DNA from: Chamaecrista fasciculata
Lineage: Eukaryota; Streptophyta; Magnoliopsida; Fabales; Fabaceae
Direction of reading: 5' to 3'
NCBI GenBank assembly: GCA_003254925.1
Contig: QANZ01000236.1
Span: 21,743-85,742 of the forward strand
Length of the DNA: 64,000 nucleotides
Below are positions 11,626 to 23,781 of this stretch, in pieces. The stretch's first letter is position 1. Each line of letters starts with the position of its first letter. Under the pieces are notes generated by a model, which did no database searches, was not told the origin of the DNA, and was given only the letters and a program-made list of their open reading frames with translations. A program made the position numbers and the translations under genes.

Positions 11626-13429
11626 CTACCATTTTAAATCATATTTCTAGTAAAAATATACATATATATATATATTTATACACCCATACACACTTTTATT
11701 TAGCATTATGCTGTTATTTACACTTCATTAACTAATTATGACACATGAACAGAGAAGATCAGAGAAGAAGGTAATTAACCTAGCTAACCTAATAATTAAT
11801 TACCTAACTCCAACAACAATGATTGAATGTAATTAATTCAAATTCTCATCATGATGACCAGCAAATTAAATTAATTTAAATGAAGCAGATGGATCTATCT
11901 AGTATCAATGTCAGGCCTTATTTCTTTGTTTAATTGGAATAATGAAGTTTGTGATCTTTATCTACTCGAAAGTATCTACTTTTTTTTTAGTCTTGTATAT
12001 ATATTATATAGTAACTTGACTTTATATAATTAGGACAATAGGTAGCTTCCTTTTGCTGTCTTAGGAAAATAAAACTCAAGCAGACAGCAATCAGCATACA
12101 AAAATTTAGAAAATGATTCTGCAATGCTGTGGAGAAAATTGAAAATGTTCAGAAACTCCACTTGGCTCATGTTTTCCAAGTAATTTTGGTGCCCAACAAA
12201 ATAACCTAAGAAGCACAGAGACCTAAGTGAGAGGGGAGGAGTAATTTTGGTGCCCAACATGTTTCTGTCACTTACATCAAACACAATGTGATACTTCCAA
12301 TCACACATATCCACTTCAAAATTCTTAGTGTCACAATGCCTATCCCTCTAACTCTTAATATTTGTGTTTCCCCTAATTAATGAATACTAAAACCAAAAGA
12401 ACAAGGAGTAAAAAGGGTCAAAAGTATTGAAAATAAATTGGCATGTTCATGTATCTTCTATATATGCTCATACAATATTGATAAGCAAATCGAAAAATGG
12501 CAACCACAATACCTCATTCCAATTCTCCTTGATTTAATAAACTATCTAGCGGTTCAGGCTTCATCTACAACCAAGACAGATATGGAAACCACATATAATC
12601 CTAACTAATTAACATTGCTATACACAACAAACGATTTATTATCCAGTCTTAAAGTTTTAGACTAATTCACCACACCATGTATCCATGCATCAAATTCGGA
12701 ACTACCAGGAAATTTCAAATCGCTTTAATTATGAATGAATACACTGGTAAAGAGACTTCAAACAAAAGATGCTTCCAAGTTAAGACATCAGAATCCGACC
12801 AAACATACCGGCGTTCAAGATTTCCACCGTCAACTTTGCTGCTGGTTCTGTTCGATCAGATTCTGAATGAATCGGTCAAATTTTTCCAACCGGAGAGAGA
12901 GAGGCAAAGAAGAAACAGAAGCATTAATCAGTGGTTAGTCTATGAGAAATTTCGTGGCGCAATTTGGAAGGAAGAAAACTAGGAATCAAAACAGAAAATT
13001 TAGGCAAGGAAAATGGTTCATCGGAATGAAGTGCTCACCGTTCAGCAAAGCAACACCGAGATAAGGAGTAGAGCAACTTCGTTCGTCATCTCCGTCGTGA
13101 TTTATCCTTCGCGTTGATGAAACTAAGAATTTGGGATTTGGGATTTGGGATTTGGCACAGCGCGTCTAGGGTTTGAGATTTCAAGTGTTCAGAGTCAGGA
13201 AATGGCTCTTCGAATTCGCGTCAGGGATGAAACTGAGAGAGAGGGAAAAACGAAAGAGACTAAAAACGTGGGAAATATTCGCGCTCTTTCATTTCCTCAA
13301 CGACGGTTCTTCCATGGCTCGGCGACGCTTCACTTAACCTTAGGCATATCAGCAGATTTCGTCTCCCTAACGACGGTTGTAACAAGCGTCGGGGAATGAT
13401 CGTAGCTAAAAAGTGTTTTTTTAGTAGTG

Positions 13430-13630
13430 GACGCACCAATCCTGGATCATTCGCCAAATGGCATGATTCAGAACCTGATTCGTCATCGGACAAGTGACGT
13501 TCGACGCACTAATCCACCGCTCGATGCTCTCTCGGTCATAGGTGATTCTGGTGGAAAGAGTCATCGGATCTTTCTTTAGCTCAAGACTCACCGGACACCG
13601 AAAATGTGCCAGAATCACTGGCTTAGGTTT
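13430..13630 (-). pseudogene. U-box E3 ligase fragment, U-box domain
   Basis: On the minus strand this encodes ILAHFRCPVSLELKKDP, then MTLSTRITYDRESIERW, TCPMTNQVL and RMIQDWCV, an evident U-box domain of the PUB20/PUB21 type (E2-binding fold, ubiquitin ligase). Compared with the family about eight residues are missing between NQVL and the NHAIWR segment, and a TGA lies just upstream in frame. Translation then runs into the CACTA end at 13429; the rest of the gene piece is at 6854-6953. It is a captured fragment inside the Mutator-like element and cannot make an E3 with substrate-binding ARM repeats. Confidence 0.8.
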
Positions 13631-14142
13631 AAATCACCGCTGGGAAGGCCTTTCCCCTTGTGGTCTCGTCGAAAAACTCTCCTTAGGGTTCCAGAGAGGA
13701 GGATGGAAGATGGGAGGAGGAATCGAAGAGGAGGAGGAGGAATTTGTGTGAAGAGATGACCATGGCGGCCGAGAAAGAAGTTGAAGAAGAAGATGAAGAA
13801 GAGGAGAGTGTGAAAATTTCAGAATGACCCTTGATTTTTTTTTTTTTTTGTGTTTCTAATATTGAATTGTTATAATATATTTCATACAGGTCTTTTTTAT
13901 GAGGTGTAAAATGAAAATGAGTAGGATATATTATTTGGATGTCAACTCATCATTTAACAGTCACCTAAGCACTTAACTGTGACACATCATCACTTAACAG
14001 CTCCATGACTGACGGACCACACGTGAGGGACCAAAACGTAGATGGAAGTGTACAATTGAGGGAATGAGTTGTAGTTTTCCACAATTTAGAGACCAAATCG
14101 TTGACTCAGTAACAATTTAAGGACCAAAAAGTAGGTTTTCTC

Positions 14143-14225
14143 TATATATGTGTGTGTGTCTGTGTGTTTGTGACTGTGTGTATCAGTGTGTCTTCTTTTT
14201 TCATTACTAGTAGATATATATTTAT
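14143..14225. other. GTGT-rich tract, possible right half of the interrupted MITE
   Basis: The tract (gtgtctgtgtgtttgtgactgtgtgtatcagtgtgtc) resembles the right end of the MITE at 57738-57801 more than a plain (GT)n run. It sits just outside the Mutator-like element that splits the MITE at 6416. The bases tatatttat at 14217-14225 are also the left target duplication of the next element. Confidence 0.4.
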
Positions 14226-17152
14226 GAGTAAAATAACTTTCCGGTCCCTGATTTATGCACTCGCTGACAGATAGGTCCCTGAATTTTACCCATTGTACTA
14301 GCCGGTCCCCGAATTTTGCAAACGCTGCACTAATTGGTCCATCCGTCATATTGGCGTTACAAAAATGCTGACGTGGCCATAACGGACGCTGATGTGTCCC
14401 GTTATGCGCTGACGTGTCCCGTTATCGCCACGTCAGCACCGTTATATTCCAAAAAAAAAAGCTGTCACGTCATAAAATAGTGACACATAAGCATTTTCTC
14501 ATTGCACTTATAGGTCCTTGACCCATTTTTATGCCATTATTCTTAATTCCCCCTCTTTTTTATCATCTTCATTCGTTTTAGTCCCAAATCCTCAAAATAA
14601 AATTGTAAAGTGTCCCAAAACTCTTTCAAACATTCCAATTTAGTCCTTAAAAATATTAAAAACTTTAAAACTTAAACCCTAAAACCCTAAACCCTAAAAA
14701 AAAGTCTAAGTTCAACAATTAGGTCCTTGACCCATTTCTATTCCATTATTCTCAATTCCCCCTTTTTTCATCATCTTCATTCATTTTAGTCTCAAATCCT
14801 CAAAATAAAATTGTAAAGTGTCCCAAAACTCTTCCAAACATTCCAATTTAGTCCTTAAAAATATTAAAAACTCTAAAACCTAAATCTTAAACCCCAAACC
14901 CTAAGCTACTAAACCCCAAACTCTAAACTCCAAACCCAAACCCTAAAACCATAAACCCCAAACTCAAAACCTCAAACCCTAGACCCTAAACCTTAAAACC
15001 TTAAAAAAAGTTTGAGTTGTACAATTAGATCCCTAACCCATTCTTATCCTATTATTCTCAATTCCCCCTATTTTTCATCATCTTCATTCACTTTAGTTCC
15101 AAATTCTCAAAAAAAAATATAAAGTGTCCCAAAACTCTTCCAAACATTCCAATTTAGTCCTTCAAAATATTAAAAACCCTAAACCCTTAAACCCTAAAAC
15201 TCTAAACCCCTAAACCCTAAACCCTAAAAAAATTACACATCACAATAAATTTTAAAAAAAAATTACACATCACAATTTTTTACACATCATCATAATTTTT
15301 GTCTCCCCCTAAACTTTCATCCAAAAATTAAAAATAAGTCCCAAATATTCTAAAAAAAAAACGCAAGCCTCATCATCTTCATCTTCCTCCTTCAACCTCC
15401 TCAGATTCAGTTTTGTAATTTCAAATTCAGATTTCGATTTTAGATTCCTCCTCCGATTCAGATTTCAATTTCGCTTTCCTCACTAAATCTTTCATATTCA
15501 GATTTCGATTTCGATTTCAGATTCCTCCTCTGATTTAGACGAAGCCCGTCGAGATTCGCTCGAAGAAGTCGCCGGAGAAGCTTCTGCTTCCGCATCCAAC
15601 AGATTTGGATCGAGACACTTTGCGTTCGAAGGCTGACGTGGTGTCGTCGTCGTCGGTAGTGGTTTTCCCCGGCGACTTCTTCGAGCAAATCTCAACGGGC
15701 TTCGGCGACTTCCTCGAGCAAATCTCGACGGGCTTCGGCGATTGCGTTCTGAGGAGAGTAGAATCTCACCGTGAAGGAAAGCAGCCAAAGATTTGAGGAT
15801 CCGTTGTTGTTGTGTTTTGATTTGAAGAAGAAGAAGATTGAAGAAGGAAGATGATTAGATGAAGAACACGAGGAAGAAGAAGGAGAAGTCGCTGGGTTTC
15901 TTTTTTTTGGGCTAAAATTGTATTAAGTCCTAAGTTATTTATTTTTTATTATATTTTGGTCCTATTATATAAAGAAAGGACCTTAATCAAAAAAATAAAA
16001 CTTTTAGGGAATTAAAACCGTTTTTTTTATTTAACAGAAAAATTAGATGGAAATTGGAGAGGGACTAAGGGTAGAACTTTTTGGAAACTTGAGGGACCAA
16101 AACGGAACTTTAAGCAAACTTGAGGGACTAAAATAAGATTTTGACCTAGATTTTTTTTATAAAATTACTATCATACCCTCACTATGTGGCACTTAAGGAT
16201 TTATTTGTACGTAATTGAAAACTCAGGGGTCCTATTTGCACAAATTGAAAACTCAGGGGTGTTATGTGCACCCAACCTAAAACTCAGGGGGTGTCTGTGC
16301 ATTTTGGCCATATTTTTATGGACTAAATTGGAATGTTTGAAAGAGTTTTGGGACACTTTACAATTTTATTTTGAGGATTTGTGACTAAAATGAATGAAAA
16401 TGATGAAAAAAAAGAGGGAATTGAGAATAATGGAATAAAAATGGGTCAAGGACCTAATTGTTGAACTTAGACTTTTTTTAGGGTTTAGGGTTTAAAGTTT
16501 TTAATATTTTTAAGGACTAAATTAGAATGTTTGAAAGAGTTTTGGGACACTTTACAATTTTATTTTGAGGATTTTGGACTAAAATGAATGAAAATGATGA
16601 AAAAAAGGGGGAATTGAGAATAATGGTATAAAAATGGGTCAAGAACCTAATTGTTGAACTTAGACTTATTTTTAGGGTTTAGGGTTTGGGGTTTTAAGCT
16701 TTAGGGTTTAGGGTTTTTAATATTTTTAAGGACTAAATTGAAATGTTTGAAAGAGTTTTGGGACACTTTACAATTTTATTTTGAGGATTTGAGACTAAAA
16801 CGAATGAAGATGATAAAAAAGAGGGGGAATTAAGAATAATGGAATAAAAATGGGTCAAGGACCTATAAGTGCAATGAGAAAATGCTTTTGTGTCACTATT
16901 TTATGACGTGGCAGCTTTTTTTTTTTGTAATATAACGGTGCTGACGTGGCGATAACGGGACACGTCAGCGCATAACGGGACACATCAGCGTCCGTTATGG
17001 CCACGTCAGCATTTTTGTAACGCCAATATGACGGAGGGACCAATTAGTGCAGCGTTTGCAAAATTCGGGGACCGGCTAGTACAATGAGTAAAATTCAGGG
17101 ACCTATCTATCAGCGAGTGCATAAATCAGGGACCGGAAAGTTATTTTACTGA
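14226..17152. mobile_element. Second Mutator-like element with very long, internally repeated arms
   Basis: The ends gagtaaaataactttccggtccctg (14226) and its inverse (cagggaccggaaagttattttactga, to 17152) are flanked by a perfect 9-bp duplication TATATTTAT (14217-14225 and 17153-17161), as expected of Mutator insertions. Each arm then carries the same region of ctgacgtgg/cataacgg motifs, followed by three tandem copies of a roughly 200-base unit (aggtccttgacccattt ... ccaatttagtcctt) on the left (about 14512-15180) and three inverse copies on the right (about 16317-16870). Telomere-like aaaccctaaaccc runs lie between units. The middle (about 15360-15900) is GC-richer and gene-like. No transposase is present. 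Confidence 0.75.
15498..15788 (-). CDS. Gene-like frame in the centre of the Mutator-like element
   Basis: This 96-residue minus-strand frame starts MAAFLHGEILLSSERN and contains a repeated basic motif (RRSPSRFARGSRRSPLRFAR). A good splice donor (cttcacg/gtgagatt) lies seven codons in, so the true product, if any, may be spliced. Part of the coding region is an inverted repeat (gaagcccgtcgagattcg at 15543-15560 against its inverse at 15690-15737). I do not recognise a family. It may be a captured gene piece or chance coding in a GC-rich core. Confidence 0.25.
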   Translation of the reverse strand: MAAFLHGEILLSSERNRRSPSRFARGSRRSPLRFARRSRRGKPLPTTTTPRQPSNAKCLDPNLLDAEAEASPATSSSESRRASSKSEEESEIEIEI

Positions 17153-17342
17153 TATATTTATTGAGTTCTTACACATATCATGACTGGGATGTTATATATA
17201 TATACATTGTTTGTTAATTAACCTTTACATATACATATATATAAGGCACGTGAATAGAAATTTTTTAGCAGAATCATCTCTCACACACACACACATATAT
17301 ATATAATATATACAATCTCCTCCCTTAATAAATATACATATA

Positions 17343-17894
17343 GAGGAAACCTACTATTTGGTCCTTCCTTTTTTATAGTTTCAACTATTTGATCCCTGCA
17401 TTTTTGAAGTAGACTATTTGGTCCCTAAAAAATTACAAATGTCAACTTGTTAGTCCCTATAACGTATCTCTATTACTAATATTGATGACCTGGCCATTAA
17501 TTAAGTGCACATATGACACATTTAATGCCACCTATTTAACTATTTGGGACCACCCAGAGTTTAAGATTTGAGAATGCTTAAATAGTTAATATATGCCTTA
17601 AGGAAGCTTCACATGTAATACACATATTTGGATCTGGCTCAATTTTAGGCCAGTTTAATTGTATTTGTTGGTTCGATTCGGTTGGTTTAGGTGACTAGGA
17701 TGCCAAAATGGCATTTAACGGTGTCATATGTAAGCATTTAACGTCCATGTCATCAAGTAATTTAACATATTCTAACTGCGAGACTAAATAACTATTGATT
17801 ATAATTAATGAGGGACTGAGTAGTCTATTTCAATAAATGAGGGACTAAATCGTTGACTCAGTAAAAATGGAGGTGTCAAATAGTAGGATCCCTC
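17343..17894. mobile_element. Small Mutator-like MITE with perfect 10-bp target duplication
   Basis: Terminal inverted repeats gaggaaacctactatttggtcc / caaatagtaggatccctc enclose 552 bases without coding capacity. The flanks TATACATATA (17333-17342 and 17895-17904) are identical. The end sequence is shared with the large element at 6417-14142 and with debris near 3955, 18000 and 58530. Confidence 0.8.
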
Positions 17895-17904
17895 TATACA
17901 TATA

Positions 17905-19260
17905 TACTAACTAACTTGAGCAAGAGTGTAGTTTTCACTCATTGTTCAGCCTTGTACCTACTCTACTCCACATGCTACTCACTTATGCATCATAGAGAAA
18001 ACTTTTATGTAGTCCCTAAATTTATACCAATCACCGAATCAATTTATAAAAAATCTGAATATATTACTTGATTTCTCAAATATTGCAATATTAATGATTT
18101 GATCCTTAAGTCAAATTCAGAAATAAAAAAATAATAAGTTTAATATAAACTTAAAGATAAAAAAGTACAAACTCAATACAAATTTAAGGACTAACAAGTT
18201 TAAGTTCAATGACCGGATCATCTCAAGGATCAAATTATTGACAATTACGATATTTCAAGGATCAAATTGTTAGAAAAACAGAGTATGAGAAGAAGAAAGT
18301 TGAGGGTTTTGAGGCGTGAATATACTTTCTTTTAAGAGATTATGCTTGTGCTATAGGAGGATCCAAGTATATCTCTCTCAGGATACAACAAAACCCCTGA
18401 AATTGTTTAATTTATAGAGTATGAAAAGGCACTTATGAACAGAGATTTCTGTCCATGTGAAAGAGTACTTCTAACAGACGTATTTGTCTGTTTAATCAGT
18501 TGCCTTGTTTTAAAAAATAATTAGTCTGAGTTGAAAATTAACTAGATGCCCAAAGCCAAAGCCCCAAGTCCAAGTCTTTTAATATATATAAATGTCACAT
18601 ATATATATATATTTATATATATATGTATAATTAATTTAATAGCATAATATATATTATATTATATATACCAATAAGTACTCTTTGAATTGCCTAATGTGGC
18701 ACTTTTTTTCATCTTCATATTACAAACTATTTAACACAAATAGTGTGTTTTAATTATTTAAGGATTGACTCGTTAATTCGATATAAATTTAGTGACCAAA
18801 CAATGAGTCTTGTCATCATATGCTCAGACTGAAGATTCCTTCTCTTCATCAAACATTATTTTCCATGCTCACCTACTGAGTACACTTTTAACATTATTGG
18901 AGATGCTTCACACGAATTATATATGCTATTTCTTCAATCATTATTTTCTAGAAGAACCCATTGGTGAGCCAAGTAAGGTCATTGTACTCTAGATGTTATT
19001 TAGTTTATCAACCTTAATTAAGCCTATAAACTATAGCAAACCTCTATCGTGCATGCTCACCATCAATGCACAAGGCACCAAGTTCTGGAAAATTATATAT
19101 TCTCCCCCTTTACTTTTGCTAATTGCATATTAAATTCGCACACACTTTCGGAATATTCTGTATCAATTAAATAAAACACATCCTCAGATATGCTTTTGAT
19201 GAAAGGAATTGAATCCATGTTAGCATATTGGAAGAGACATGCTATTGTTCCAGCAACATA
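17905..19260. other. Gene-poor spacer
   Basis: About 18000-18270 holds a diverged ggtccct-type inverted-repeat element (gagaaaacttttatgtagtccc ... aaggatcaaattgttag). AT tracts are frequent (18585-18670). No gene is seen; the 18810-18992 and 19228-19446 frames have no domain. Confidence 0.5.
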
Positions 19261-19262
19261 TA

Positions 19263-19625
19263 TATAGGTCAAAGTGTAAATTTGGTCTCATATTTTTTGT
19301 TTAGTTCCCAATTTAGTTTTATATATTTTTTTGTTGCCCTTTTGGTCTCATATTTCAAAAGGTTCCTATTTGGTCTCATATCTTTTGGTCAATTGGAGAA
19401 TTGGTCCAATATCTTTGCAAAAGATTCCACCGTTAGTTCCACATGACCAAAAGATATGTGACTAATTCTGCACTTGACAAAAAATATAGAATTAAATCTG
19501 CAATAAAAAAATATAGGACCAAATTGGGACTTGACGCAAAGATACGAGACCAAAAGTGCAACAAAAAAAATACCTAACCAAATTAGTAACTACGCAAAAG
19601 ATATGAAACTAAATTTACAGCAATA
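19263..19625. repeat. Foldback MITE, ggtctcata family (copy 1)
   Basis: Left arm aggtcaaagtgtaaatttggtctcata and right arm gatatgaaactaaatttaca are inverse to each other and built of repeated ggtctcat/atgagacc phrases. It is diverged relative to the copies at 47653-48060, 49911-50209 and 57855-58216. Confidence 0.6.
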
Positions 19626-20906
19626 TATATATTGAGTGAGCTCAATGAAGCAGCATTAATTTAAGCATACCACTTGGACTTTAAAAGAAACAATAATCTG
19701 AATTATTATACGACAGACATGCAAAAAGCTTGAATTATATATTGATACAAATTAAAGTACGGATAGGTTGATTGAGATGTTTTATGCACTTAACTAGGAG
19801 CTCACAAATATTCCCAAATAGTGAAACAAAACAAAAGCATTTAAAAAGTTTCGAATACCAAAAGTTATTCAAACAATAATACAGATCACCAAACCTCTCT
19901 CTTTTAATAGAGTAAGAACCCCCGATTGTTATGCCACATTATTCTGCAAAAATCATAGGAAATATATATATCATCATCAGTTAATATAATCTGTATAAAC
20001 AATAAAGAAACATGATAAATGATTATTTTTCTTTACAATTTATATATAAATGATAAGACTTAGGTAGAGTTCCTTATACTTTTGCTATAAAGTTCTTCGA
20101 TTAACATTTGACATGTGGCAAATATCTTATGTATAACCAATCATAATAGAGAGAGAATATTAAATACATTTTTTTTTTTGCATAACCAACATGGAAGAGA
20201 GAAAATATAAATCAAGCTTGTAATTAGAGGAATTCTTTATAGCAAAGATAAAAGGAACCTTACCTCTCCATATATAAAACACTATATATACATGCATGGG
20301 TGGATCTTTTAATTTAATTTATACATGACCAATCATGATAGAAAGAGAATATTAAATATACTTTTCTTTTACATAACCAATCATAAAAGAATGAAAATAT
20401 AAATCAAGCTTGTGACGGGAGAAACCTAATAACAAACAAGGTAACTTATACTTACATTTTTTCCAAATATAAAACACTATATATACATGCTTGTCTGGAT
20501 GTTTTAACAAATGACCTATTAAAACCACACACATATACCTAGAGGGTTCGTTTCATATACATATATAGGTGACGTACAATCATGTGAGTCTTAATTAATT
20601 ACTTAGGTAGCAAAAAAAGAAAAAGACGAAAAGAAAAACAGATTAACAAAAGCAAAACACAACACAACAGATAAGGAAAAATCGACATCATGCATGTGTA
20701 ATATTTATAAGGAGTCCTCAATATGACAATGACAAATAATAGTGACTTGTTAAGTATCTCTCCATCAAAGTTAGCTTTTGAGGCCTAGAGTTGTTTGTGT
20801 GGTTAATTCTTTGAAGACTTGTTTGGTGATGAATCCCCGTGATGTGTAGTCCTCCACCACAATCGACATGGATCATACATAATTTCAACACATGGTAAAA
20901 TATATA
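19626..20906. other. Gene-poor spacer with duplicated MITE-like unit
   Basis: A unit with acatgtggcaaat...ataaccaatcataatagagagagaatattaaata occurs at about 20095-20300 and again, diverged, at about 20325-20480. A third relative lies at about 49675-49800. No gene is seen. Confidence 0.45.
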
Positions 20907-21752
20907 TGGCCAAAATCCTATTATGGTCTCAAATGTTTATCCTATGTTCCGTTTTAATCCCTAATTTTTTTGTTATTCTGTTTTGGTACTTAATGTTTCT
21001 AAAAAGTTTCATAATTGGTCCCTAACTATTGAATGTGGTAATATATCTTTCATTTCAAACTCAAATATAATGAAATCAGAGTTACAGGTTAAATTTGATG
21101 AGTTCTTTCTTTTTTCAATAGGAGTCATAGGCAAATGAGATCAAATCGAGCATGGAAATGGGCTAAAAAATGGGCTGCTTATTTTACGAATTTAGTCCTA
21201 TCTCTCTCGTTTTAAGTCCAAATGCAATGAAATCGAAGTTACAAATTACTCTTGACAAATTCTTTCTATGTCTAAGTTGGGGTCGTTGTTTGCCAATTGG
21301 CAAACGAGGTCAAGTAGTACTCTGAAAGCTAATATTCATGTTTTAACCAAACTCACTTTTAAAGTAATATTTGACCTTGTTTGTCAATGACCCCAATTAG
21401 ACAGAGAGAGTATATCAAGAGTAATTTGTAGCTCTGATTTTGTTGCATTCGAACTTAAAATGAGAGATATATAACTGAATTCATGAAACAAACGACCTAT
21501 TTTCAGACCCGATTTGATCTTGTTTGCCGATGACTCCAACTAGATAAAGAAATAACTCATCAAATTTAACTCGTAGCTCTGATTTCATTTCATTCAGATT
21601 CTAATTAAACAAGAGAAATATGACTACATTTGATAGTTAGGAGTCAGTTATGATACTTTTAGAAAATATTAAGGATCAAAACGAAATAAAAAATATTAGG
21701 GACCAAAATAGAATTCAAGGTAAATATTAAGGACCGAAATAGGTTTTGGCCA
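20907..21752. repeat. 0.85-kb inverted-repeat element (copy 1)
   Basis: It begins tggccaaaatcctattatggtctc and ends with the inverse ggaccgaaataggttttggcca. The interior carries the phrases atgaaatcagagttac, gagttctttctttt and aacgaggtcaa that are shared with copies at 27609-28465, 45005-45725 and 60898-61382. No coding capacity is visible. Confidence 0.7.
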
Positions 21753-23781
21753 ATATATATTGATAAAGTCCTTGCAGGTTTCACAAGCTAAATTGGATAC
21801 ATTTTTCTAATTGTATATATATATATATAATCTAATATATAACAAAAGTACACGCCCATTACACACAGACATATATACATAGTACTTATTTATTAAGGTC
21901 CATCCAAAGGAGAAGTGTATATAAATACTAATAATCAGAGAATTGAAGAAGATTGGTGATTAATTGGTAATATATATACTTAAATACAAATGATAAAACC
22001 CTAAATATAGTTTCAAGATGCCAATTAATAGATGCAAGCTATATGCTATAACTCTATATATTTCCTAAAGGTTTAAACTTTAAACAGTGCATGTACATGT
22101 TCTCTGCAAATTAGTGTCGAAGAAACCTTGGCAAAAATTGTACATATATAGCTCAATGGTTGATAATTCAATATGCATAAATTATATATAAGAATATATC
22201 AAAATGTGCCGCAAGTTTTGCAAGTTTGTGAAGAATATACTAAAAGATCGTTTCCAAATAACAAATTAATAAGAGATTTTTTCCTATATCTGTATGATCA
22301 ACAATATTAACGTTAATTACTTACAAATATAAACATTTTTTGGTAACATTGCTATTGAATTGCAAATTATATATGATGAAATTTAGCCCAACCAATGCAT
22401 GTTGCTCCAAAACAAACTAATCAATATTATATATATATATATATATTTTGATGATGAAGAGATTGATAAAAGTATATAAAATTAGTAAACTACTGTCCCA
22501 CAGAATCTGATATGAGACGACATGAAAATCTGGTCGAGGTACGGTACAAAAAGAAGACATAAAATTGGAGAACATCAATATATATATATATCAAATCAAC
22601 TTGCATGGATCTTCAATATTATATATAAGTGGGACATTTTATAGGTGATGATCGATGGTGTGAATTTTCTAAGTATAAGATGACAAAACATTTTACTATT
22701 CAATTACCATCAGGTTTATCTAATATAATAATAATATATATCAACCTGAAAGATTTCACATTTAATCACCACTTTGCTAGTATAATAATATTGTGAATTT
22801 CAAAACAAGCTGTACGAAAAGCATGTATTCATAATTTTTTTCAACAGTTTGAAAAGCTATGCAAATTTAATTTTTGGTGTAGAATCTAAAACCTTAATCA
22901 ATCATATTCCTTCATATATTTGATGACCAGTAACTTGAGAGACTGTGTCATATTTCACTTAACCATCTACATGGGACACAAAATCTGCAGAATCTTGAAA
23001 GGCCAAATTAGGGGAAGAAAGTTATCGTTCAAAATAACAAATAATTAATTCAAGTGAAAAAAAGAAAAAGAAGTACTTTTTCAATAGTTTTTTGCCATAT
23101 ATAATAAATTATTAGATCTATTTCTTCGGGTTGGAGGAGTTGGACATGGTGTATCAATTAATTACTACAATCATCTCGCATGCACTCTCAAGTCTCAACC
23201 TAATATCAATATCAAAANAAAAAAAAAAAAAAGTCTCAACCTAATATACATGTATTGAAGATCCTAAATCCTAAATTTCTACTATCTAAAAGTAAGATCA
23301 TTTGTTTCAAAGGAGATCAGATGAAACTACACACACATCTACACATATACAAAACAAGTTAAAACTAATGCAGTTTTACATATTATATCTAGTACGTACA
23401 CATACATACCTGCATATAACAATTAACAAACCAAATCAAATCATCTAAATCCATTATCAATGCTTCAGCATGATTATAATGAATTATTTGATTTCTAGGT
23501 CATGAAAATATATATATATATAAATATATAAGAAATAGAAGTTGACAGTTGATACACTAGCTAGCTAGGTAACCGCTAGCATATTATAATCCAAGTAAAA
23601 TTAAAGAAATTAGTTAATCATTAAGATGTAGATGAGGATCATGACTCATGAGCAGAGTATAGATATATATCTAATATGAGAAACCAATATAATAATAATA
23701 TTCTAGTACTAAAAAATCACACACTACTTCACAATATATATATATATAATTAATGAAATATTGAAATGATGAAGCATATAA
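21753..23781. other. Region downstream of the LSH gene, no other gene seen
   Basis: This is AT-rich sequence with many (TA)n tracts. A short direct duplication (aagtctcaacctaatat) brackets the poly-A tract with one N at 23217. It should contain the 3' UTR of the LSH gene at its right end, but I cannot place a polyadenylation site with confidence. Confidence 0.5.

Larger units (their letters stand above)
6954..13429. mobile_element. CACTA (En/Spm, CMC) transposon, 6.5 kb
   Basis: It begins CACTACAAAAAAA at 6954 and ends TTTTTTTAGTAGTG at 13429. It is flanked on both sides by the 3-bp target duplication GAC (6951-6953 and 13430-13432). Subterminal regions (about 6970-7320 and 13290-13420) contain many copies of tagcgacggtt/aaccgtcgcta, as expected of binding sites for the element's own DNA-binding protein. 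It carries a TNP1-like gene (7581-10489, minus) but no recognisable TNP2/TNPD transposase, so it should depend on a helper element. The perfect target duplication marks one clean insertion, into the U-box fragment. Confidence 0.93.
6417..14142. mobile_element. Mutator-like element carrying a U-box gene fragment, split by a CACTA element
   Basis: Long terminal inverted repeats of about 360 bases match between 6417-6776 (gagaaaacttactttttggtcc...) and 13780-14142 (...ggaccaaaaagtaggttttctc). The match covers the ggtccct blocks, the tgatgatgtgtcacagttaagtgc region and the A-rich/ccaagggccattctgaaatttt part. Flanks taataatgtg and tatatatgtg match at 7 of 10 positions, so the target duplication is only weakly supported. 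The smaller relative at 17343-17894 has a perfect 10-bp duplication, which supports the Mutator-like assignment. Without the CACTA insert the element would be about 1.25 kb. The interior holds a U-box gene fragment, which makes it a Pack-MULE. No MURA transposase is present. Confidence 0.75.

Noticed and set aside
14660-15230. Telomeric repeat tract
   Set aside because: The aaaccct runs are short and degenerate, and they sit between the repeated units of a Mutator-like element in both arms, so they are part of the element and not a chromosome end or interstitial telomere.
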